This document shows, piece after piece, positions 6,524 to 11,048 of a stretch of 11,048 nucleotides of DNA. Position numbers and translations under genes: made by a program. Within the stretch, counting starts at the first letter, position 1, and the number at the start of each line of letters is the position of its first letter. The notes under the pieces were generated by a model that was given only the letters and a program-made list of their open reading frames with translations, did no database searches and had not been told where the DNA came from. This DNA is from an uncultured Sphingomonadales bacterium (GTDB lineage Bacteria > Pseudomonadota > Alphaproteobacteria > Sphingomonadales > Sphingomonadaceae), in NCBI GenBank assembly GCA_903911985.1, contig CAIWFP010000361.1, positions 1-11,048 on the forward strand, in the 5' to 3' direction.

Positions 6524-6543
6524 GCGAGGGACGAGTCCCTCGC
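6524..6543. repeat. Short palindrome in the right repeat arm
   Basis: GCGAGGGAC (6524-6532) and GTCCCTCGC (6535-6543) form a 9-bp palindrome around GA. It arises where the outer and middle repeat pairs abut directly in the right arm. In the left arm the equivalent halves are pushed apart by the 34-nt segment holding the other hairpin. Confidence 0.6.
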
Positions 6544-6622
6544 ATCTATCCCTTCAAAACCTCCCCCCTGACTTTTCCCTGCCATATTCCAATCCCCACC
6601 AGTTTCGCCTAACGCCCCAAAC

Positions 6623-7783
6623 ATGGCTTCCTCCATCCTCACCCTCGCCGATCTTGCCGACCCCGCCAAAACCCCGCGACTGGTGGTGAAGGTGGGCTCG
6701 TCGCTGCTGGTGGACGGCGCCGAGGGTGGGGGGGGCGTGCGGCGCGAATGGCTGTCAGGGCTTGTCGCCGAGATTGCCACCGCGCAAGGCAGGGGACAGC
6801 AGGTAATTGTCGTCAGCTCCGGCGCGATTGCGCTGGGCGCTCGGCGTCTGGGGCTGGAGAGGGGCGGGCGCGGTTCTCTGGCGGATGCGCAGGCGGCCGC
6901 CGCTGTCGGCCAGATCGCACTGTCGGGCCTGTGGGCGGAGTTGCTGGCGACGCATGGCATCGCTGCGGCGCAGCTGTTGCTCACGCTGGAGGATCTGGAG
7001 GATCGAGGCCGCTATCTGAATGTGACCGCCACGCTGGCGCGGTTGCTGGATGCCGGGGCCGTGCCGGTGATCAACGAGAATGATTCGGTGGCGACGGAGG
7101 AAATCCGTTTTGGCGATAACGACCGGCTGGCGGCACGCGTGGCGCAGGCGGCGAGGGCCGATGCGGTGCTGCTGCTCTCGGATGTCGATGGCCTCTATGA
7201 CCGCCATCCGGGCGAAGCGGGGGCGCGGCGCCTGAGCGTGGTGCATGGCGTTACGCCCGATATCCGCGCCATGGCCAGCCCGCTGTCCGCGTCGGGCATG
7301 GGCTCTGGCGGCATGGCGTCGAAATTGCAGGCGGCGGAAATTGCCGAACTGGCCGGTATCGCGCTGGTCATTGGCAGCGGGCTGCACCCGGCGCCCATCG
7401 CCCGGGTGGTGAACGAGGGCGAAGGCACGCTGTTCCTGCCCCGTGCGGCCAAGGCCAAGCGGGCGGCGGCCCGCAAGGTATGGCTCGGCGGGCGTTTGCG
7501 GCTGAAGGGGGCCCTGACCGTGGATGCGGGCGCGGCCAAGGCATTGCGTCAGGGCTCGAGCCTGCTGGCGCGCGGTATTGTCGCCACCGAAGGCCAGTTT
7601 GTGCGCGGCGATGCTGTCGCCATTCGCGATGAGGGCGGGGCGGTGCTGGCGCATGGCCTTTCCGAATATGATGCCACGGAATGCGCGGTTCTCATCGGCC
7701 ATCATTCCAGCGAGCACGCAGACTTGCTGGGTTATGCGCCGCGTTCGGCCATCGTACACCGCGATCAGCTCGTGCTGCTGTGA
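6623..7783 (+). CDS. proB: Glutamate 5-kinase with C-terminal PUA domain
   Basis: This 386-residue cytoplasmic enzyme phosphorylates L-glutamate with ATP to glutamyl 5-phosphate, the first and usually proline-inhibited step of proline synthesis. The amino acid kinase domain covers about residues 17-255: RLVVKVGSS (19-27), VVSSGAIALG (63-72), INEND (150-154), FGDNDRLAA (163-171), LSDVDGLYD (185-193) and GMGSGGMASK (225-234). The PUA domain covers about 283-360 (KVWLGGRLRLKGALTVDAGAAKAL, then GIVATEGQFVRGDAVAIRD). Length and order match the two-domain family form. ATG 6623 is the only sensible start before the first strand, yet no Shine-Dalgarno sequence precedes it, so initiation may be weak or leaderless. 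proA is not next to it; the SDR gene begins inside its stop codon. Confidence 0.96.
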   Translation: MASSILTLADLADPAKTPRLVVKVGSSLLVDGAEGGGGVRREWLSGLVAEIATAQGRGQQVIVVSSGAIALGARRLGLERGGRGSLADAQAAAAVGQIALSGLWAELLATHGIAAAQLLLTLEDLEDRGRYLNVTATLARLLDAGAVPVINENDSVATEEIRFGDNDRLAARVAQAARADAVLLLSDVDGLYDRHPGEAGARRLSVVHGVTPDIRAMASPLSASGMGSGGMASKLQAAEIAELAGIALVIGSGLHPAPIARVVNEGEGTLFLPRAAKAKRAAARKVWLGGRLRLKGALTVDAGAAKALRQGSSLLARGIVATEGQFVRGDAVAIRDEGGAVLAHGLSEYDATECAVLIGHHSSEHADLLGYAPRSAIVHRDQLVLL

Positions 7784-8730
7784 CGCAGGCGGGGCGGGGG
7801 GCAAAGGCGCGCATCGCGCTGACCGGTGCCACCGGTTTTGTCGGACAGGCGCTGCTCGATCTGGCGCTGGAACAGGGCATGGTGGTCGACGCGCTGACCC
7901 GCCGTGGCCAGCCGCGCCGCGATGGCGTCAGCTGGATCAGGGGCGACCTGGCCGACCGCGACGCGCTGGACGAGATGATGTTGGGCGCCGAGGTGGCTAT
8001 CCATGTCGCGGGGGTGGTGAACACGCCCGATCCGGCCGAATTTGTCGCTGGCAATGTCTCGGGCACGCTGGCGGTGCTGGAGGCGGCGCGGGCCGCCGGG
8101 GTGCCGCGCTTTATCTATGTTTCCTCGCTATCCGCGCGCGAGCCCGCCCTGTCGCGCTATGGCGAAAGCAAGGCCCGGGCCGAGATGCTGGTGAAGGCCA
8201 GCGGGCTGGACTGGACCATCGTGCGCCCGCCGTGGATTTATGGGCCGGGTGACCGGGATACGCTCGACATGTTCAAGGCGGCGCAATGGGGCGTGGTGCC
8301 GGTTCCCGCTCCAACGCATGGAGGGAGGGGGCGCACCTCCTTGATCCATGTGGCGGATTTTGCGCGGCTGCTGCTGGCGATGATCCCGGGAGGCGAGGAG
8401 GTTACCTTCCGTTGCTTCGAGCCCGATGACGGCCGCTCTGGCGGCTGGGAACATGGCGAGATGGCCCGCGCTATCGGTGCTGCCGTGGGGCGACGGGTGT
8501 GGGTGGCGCGGCTGCCGGCATGGCTGATGCGTCTGGCCGCGCGCGTCGATGGCAAATTGCGTGGGGGCCGGGCCAAGCTCACCCTCGACCGGGTGGGCTA
8601 TATGACCCATCCGGACTGGGTGGTGGGCGCCGAGGGGCGCGTGCCCGCAACAGTATGGGCCCCGCAGGTGGATAGCGGCGGGGGGCTGCGTTCCACCGCC
8701 GACTGGTACCGGCGCGAGGGCTGGCTTTAG
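7780..8730 (+). CDS. NAD(P)-dependent epimerase/dehydratase family (SDR) protein, substrate unknown
   Basis: This is a 316-residue protein starting at GTG 7780, which overlaps the proB stop as GTGA. That 4-nt overlap and the lack of a separate ribosome binding site indicate translational coupling to proB. The Rossmann loop TGATGFVG is at residues 15-22, GDLADRD at 55-61, and AGVVNTPDP around 78-86. VSSLSA (114-119) provides the serine and YGESK (127-131) the Tyr-xxx-Lys catalytic pair of the SDR superfamily. RPPWIYGPGDRD (149-160) is typical of extended SDRs that act on nucleotide sugars, sterols or polyketide-like substrates. The C-terminal part (about 200-316) is less conserved and likely binds substrate. 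It has no signal peptide or clear membrane segment. Function in proline metabolism is not implied; the link may only be shared expression. Lipid or ceramide-related reductases of this superfamily occur in sphingolipid-making alphaproteobacteria, but nothing in the sequence proves that role. Confidence 0.85.
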   Translation: MTQAGRGAKARIALTGATGFVGQALLDLALEQGMVVDALTRRGQPRRDGVSWIRGDLADRDALDEMMLGAEVAIHVAGVVNTPDPAEFVAGNVSGTLAVLEAARAAGVPRFIYVSSLSAREPALSRYGESKARAEMLVKASGLDWTIVRPPWIYGPGDRDTLDMFKAAQWGVVPVPAPTHGGRGRTSLIHVADFARLLLAMIPGGEEVTFRCFEPDDGRSGGWEHGEMARAIGAAVGRRVWVARLPAWLMRLAARVDGKLRGGRAKLTLDRVGYMTHPDWVVGAEGRVPATVWAPQVDSGGGLRSTADWYRREGWL

Positions 8731-8759
8731 CTCGTCACCTATACCAGGCGGCTCGGGCT

Positions 8760-9563
8760 TTAGAAAACTGGATCGAATTCTGGCGGCAGATCGCCCTCGG
8801 TATCGTCCTGTCCGGGCACGTGGATGCCGCATTCGGTTTTGTCCCACCCACGCCAGCGGCCCGCGCGGGGATCTTCGCCCGGCGCGACCTTGCTGGTGCA
8901 GGGCGAGCAGCCAATCGAGGGATAGCCCTGCGCCACCAGCGGATGGGCGGGCAGGTCGTGGGTGGCGAAATAGGCGGCGATGTCGTCCGAATTCCAGTCG
9001 GCCAAAGGGTTGACCTTGAGGCGGCCAGCGGTGTCGGCGTGGTCGATCTCGAACCGGGGCAGCCCCGCGCGCGTGTCGGACTGGAAGCCCTTGCGCCCGG
9101 TGATCGAGGCGTCGAAATGTGCCAGCGCGCCGGCCAGCGGAACGACCTTGCGGATCTCGCAGCAGCCATCCGGATCATAGGACCAGCGAAGGTTGGAAGC
9201 GTCCCTGGCTTCCAGAACCGCCGCATCCGGGGTGAGGTTCAGCACGCCGGTCAGCCCGAGGCGCTCGATCAGCAGGTCGCGATAGGCCAAAGTCTCGGGG
9301 AAGTGGCGCCGCGTATCGAGAAACAGCACGGGCGTGGCCGGTGCGATACTGGCCACCAGATGCAGCAGCACCGCGCTTTCCGCGCCAAAGCTGGATACCA
9401 CCGCCACCCGGCCGACCAGTCCCTCGCGCAGCACCGAGCCGAGCAGCTCCTGCGTGGAGGCGCCGGTGAAGCGCGAATTCAGCGCATCCGCGTCCGCCTC
9501 GGTGAAGGCGGGGGCGGTGGAAATCCGGTCTATGGGCCGGTTCGCGGCGCGTGATGTGCTCAT
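8760..9563 (-). CDS. cysH: Assimilatory adenylylsulfate (APS) reductase, CysH family with 4Fe-4S motif
   Basis: This 267-residue enzyme reduces activated sulfate to sulfite with thioredoxin or a similar thiol donor. The PP-loop-like site is SSFGAES (57-63), followed by LDTRRHFPET (82-91). Two cysteine pairs, C134-C135 (GCCEIRK) and C219/C222 (CSPCTSK), match the 4Fe-4S cluster ligands of APS reductases and plant-type enzymes; the E. coli PAPS reductase lacks them. The catalytic cysteine is C245 in KTECGIH. Hence APS rather than PAPS is the likely substrate, an inference from the motif. ATG 9563 is supported by AGG at 9570-9572 (minus strand) with a 6-nt spacing. It is the last visible gene of the cysI-DUF934-cysH operon and ends 29 nt from the convergent SDR gene, with no clear bidirectional terminator between. 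Confidence 0.95.
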   Translation of the reverse strand: MSTSRAANRPIDRISTAPAFTEADADALNSRFTGASTQELLGSVLREGLVGRVAVVSSFGAESAVLLHLVASIAPATPVLFLDTRRHFPETLAYRDLLIERLGLTGVLNLTPDAAVLEARDASNLRWSYDPDGCCEIRKVVPLAGALAHFDASITGRKGFQSDTRAGLPRFEIDHADTAGRLKVNPLADWNSDDIAAYFATHDLPAHPLVAQGYPSIGCSPCTSKVAPGEDPRAGRWRGWDKTECGIHVPGQDDTEGDLPPEFDPVF

Positions 9564-9583
9564 GGTTTGCCTGTTGGCGCTGT

Positions 9584-10036
9584 TCAGCGCGATTGTCCGT
9601 TGCGCAGCGTCCAGATTGGCGTGCGGCCATCGGCGCCAAGCCCGTCCGCAGCCTGCTGATAGACATTGGCCCAGCGCGAAAGGGCCGTCTGGGAATCAGC
9701 CTCGTTCAGCGCCGCTTCGGGAGCAAAACTGTCGAAGCCGCAACGCCGCAATGCTGCCAGCTGATCGACGGTGATATCGCCCACCGCGCGCAATTCTCCC
9801 GCATAACCGGCCTCGCGCAGAATGCGTGCCGAGGAATAGCCGCGACCCTCGGTGAAGGCGGGGAAGTTCACTTCCACCAGCTTCAGCCGGGTGAGATAGG
9901 GCAGCAGATCGCGGGCATCATCGCCCGGCTCCAGCCGCACGGCGACAGCGTTGGTTTGCTGGGCAAAGGAATCCACCGTGACGGCGGGGTCGGCGACAGG
10001 CTCGTCGCTGCGCATACGCAAATGTTGATCAACCAT
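9584..10036 (-). CDS. DUF934 family protein of the sulfite reduction operon
   Basis: This is a 150-residue soluble protein of the DUF934 family, found beside sulfite or nitrite/sulfite reductase genes in many proteobacteria and often described as an oxidoreductase accessory protein. The family core is clear: LVEVNFPAFTEGRGYSSARILRE (from about residue 53) followed by GYAGELRAVGDITVDQLAALRRCGFDSF. The N-terminal 40 residues are variable. The start ATG 10036 lies inside the end of cysI (ATGGTTGA overlap, 10029-10036), and a strong AAGGAGG on the minus strand at 10043-10049 stands 6 nt upstream, so this start is well supported over longer readings. The stop is followed after 20 nt by cysH. The single cysteine (in RRCGFD) is not a metal motif. 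A role in electron delivery to, or assembly of, the siroheme reductase is inferred only from context. Confidence 0.88.
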   Translation of the reverse strand: MVDQHLRMRSDEPVADPAVTVDSFAQQTNAVAVRLEPGDDARDLLPYLTRLKLVEVNFPAFTEGRGYSSARILREAGYAGELRAVGDITVDQLAALRRCGFDSFAPEAALNEADSQTALSRWANVYQQAADGLGADGRTPIWTLRNGQSR

Positions 10037-11048
10037 AGATCGCCTCCTTGAACGGTGCCATGCCGATGCGGCGATAGGTGTCGAGGAAGCGTTCCCCGTC
10101 CTGCTTTTGGGCCAGATAGACGTCGGTGGCTTTTTCCACCGCGCCAACAATGCCGTCCTCGTCAAAGCCGGGGCCGGTGATGGTGCCCAGCGAGCAATCC
10201 GCGCCCTCGCTGCCACCCAGCGACAGCTGGTAGTTCTCGGTGCCCTTGCGGTCCACGCCGAGAATGCCGATGTGGCCGGCGTGGTGATGCCCGCAGGCGT
10301 TGATGCAGCCCGAAATCTTCAGCTTCAGCTCGCCAATGGTCTTGCCCTTGCCGGTTTGCGCAAAGCGTTCGGAGATCTTCTGCGCCACGGGGATGGAGCG
10401 GGCATTGGCCAGGCTGCAATAATCGAGGCCCGGGCAGGCGATGATGTCGCCGATCTGGTCGATATTGGCGCTGGCCAGATCCGCGGCGACCAGCTTGCTC
10501 CACAGGCCGAACAGCTCGGCCTTCTTCACATGCGGCAGCACGATGTTCTGCGTGTGGGTCACGCGCAGTTCATCGAACGACAGCTCGCGGGCGAGATCGC
10601 CCATCAGGCGGATCTGCTCGCCGGTGGCGTCACCCGGGATGCCGCCAACCGGCTTCAGGCTGATGCTGACGATGGCATAGCCGGGCACCTTGTGCGGCGC
10701 GGTGTTGGTGGCGACCCATTCGGCAAATTCGGGGTTGGATACGTCGAGACTATCCGACAGGCCGGTCTCGAAGGCGGGATCGGCGAAGAAGCCCTTGATC
10801 CGCTCCAGCTCGGCCAGCGGCGGTTCGATGTTCAGCGTGAGCAGGTGGGCGAATTCCTCCTCCACCTGACGCGTATATTCCGCCGCGCCCAGTTCGTGAA
10901 CGAGGATCTTGATACGCGCCTTATACTTGTTGTCGCGCCGGCCATAGCGGTTGTAAACGCGAAGGCAGGCCTCGGCATAGGTGATGAACTGGTCCAGCGG
11001 CACGAAGTCGCGGATCAGCGGCGCGATCATCGGGGTGCGACCCATGCC
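10029..11048 (-). CDS. cysI: Sulfite reductase hemoprotein (nitrite/sulfite reductase family), C-terminal part
   Basis: The gene enters from the right edge and reads leftward; 339 codons and the stop TGA (10029-10031) are visible, so roughly the first third of a typical 550-residue protein is missing. It reduces sulfite to sulfide by six electrons using a siroheme coupled to a 4Fe-4S cluster. Counting from the ATG at 11045, which is probably internal, the cluster ligands are C204 and C210 (CPGLDYC) and C247 and C251 (CINAC), followed by GHHHAGHIG. The upstream part carries the ferredoxin-like half domain (YAIVSISLKPVGGIPGDATGEQIRLMGDLAREL) and RVTHTQNIVLPHV, which matches the siroheme-site region of the family. 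Nitrite reductases share these motifs; the downstream DUF934 and cysH genes favour the sulfite role. The electron donor, ferredoxin or a flavoprotein, cannot be decided from this part. Confidence 0.92.
   Translation of the reverse strand, partial: GMGRTPMIAPLIRDFVPLDQFITYAEACLRVYNRYGRRDNKYKARIKILVHELGAAEYTRQVEEEFAHLLTLNIEPPLAELERIKGFFADPAFETGLSDSLDVSNPEFAEWVATNTAPHKVPGYAIVSISLKPVGGIPGDATGEQIRLMGDLARELSFDELRVTHTQNIVLPHVKKAELFGLWSKLVAADLASANIDQIGDIIACPGLDYCSLANARSIPVAQKISERFAQTGKGKTIGELKLKISGCINACGHHHAGHIGILGVDRKGTENYQLSLGGSEGADCSLGTITGPGFDEDGIVGAVEKATDVYLAQKQDGERFLDTYRRIGMAPFKEAIYG

Larger units (their letters stand above)
6320..6571. repeat. Nested inverted-repeat unit, possible dispersed intergenic repeat or MITE-like remnant
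   Basis: Three nested pairs face each other. The outer pair is AGATGCGTGGGACTCG (6338-6353) against CGAGTCCCTCGCATCT (6532-6547), with one mismatch; weaker matching extends outward through GGAAGGTTCAAGG on the left and CCTTCAAAACCTCC on the right. The middle pair is CTCGCGCTCCCAT (6390-6402) against ATGGGAGCGCGAG (6516-6528), perfect over 13 bp. The inner pair is GCCTGTC (6403-6409) against GACAGGC (6493-6499). The left arm reads like an inverted, diverged copy of the right arm with 34 extra bases (6354-6387). No transposase, and no clear target duplication, is seen. Confidence 0.65.
6306..6622. other. Noncoding gap with nested inverted repeats between obgE and proB
   Basis: This 317-nt gap has no credible gene. 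Most of it (about 6320-6571) is made of inverted repeats, entered separately. The final part, 6572-6622, is pyrimidine-rich (TTTTCCCTGCC and so on) and leads to the proB ATG without a recognisable Shine-Dalgarno sequence. No standard promoter with 16-18 nt spacing was found, though one for proB would be expected here. Confidence 0.6.

Noticed and set aside
6320..6571. Remnant of a transposase gene within the inverted repeats.
   Set aside because: The interior of about 80 nt between the inner arms (6410-6492) is too short and shows no transposase-like sequence in any frame.

Overview
The window is about 11 kb of GC-rich chromosomal DNA from an alphaproteobacterium, most likely a member of the Sphingomonadales. 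The evidence for that lineage is the FtsZ tail (VNIPRFLGRQNNQ), the TPR/SPOR protein directly behind ftsZ, the DUF934-containing sulfite reduction cluster, CysH with two cysteine pairs, and a CGGGAACCG-type hairpin like those common in alphaproteobacterial intergenic DNA. Lineage is inferred from protein recall, not from a database search. Gene density is high and the recognised genes are nearly all housekeeping.

Layout. (1) 1-2288, plus strand: the 3' end of ftsZ, then after a 32-nt gap a secreted TPR + proline-rich + SPOR protein, a cell division/envelope pair. (2) 2289-2511: intergenic, with a hairpin and a cluster of DnaA-box-like 9-mers next to a 10-bp palindrome. (3) 2512-3856, plus: a YbjN-family protein followed one base later by proC (pyrroline-5-carboxylate reductase). 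(4) 4078-4830, plus: a seven-helix Bax inhibitor-1/YccA family membrane protein, with a plausible promoter upstream and terminator-like hairpins downstream. (5) 5104-5179: tRNA-Ala(CGC). (6) 5250-6305, plus: obgE/cgtA, the ribosome-associated GTPase. (7) 6306-6622: a noncoding gap holding nested inverted repeats, the least explained piece of the window. (8) 6623-8730, plus: proB (glutamate 5-kinase with PUA domain) overlapping by 4 nt an extended/atypical SDR of unknown substrate. (9) 8760-11048, minus: convergent sulfur assimilation operon read as cysI/sir (partial), DUF934 protein, cysH.

How the genes work together. proB and proC catalyse the first and last steps of proline synthesis from glutamate but sit in separate transcription units; proA is not in the window. 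The minus-strand genes form a tight operon (8-nt overlap, then a 20-nt gap) reducing activated sulfate to sulfite (CysH) and sulfite to sulfide (CysI), with DUF934 as a conserved accessory protein. The two cysteine pairs in CysH point to the iron-sulfur APS reductase type rather than the E. coli PAPS type.

I found no new multi-gene defence, mobile or metabolic system. The best leads are noncoding: the 6320-6571 inverted-repeat unit, the DnaA-box-like cluster at 2395-2434, and the hairpins between the Bax inhibitor gene and the tRNA. The proteins least understood are the SDR coupled to proB, the TPR/SPOR protein and DUF934.
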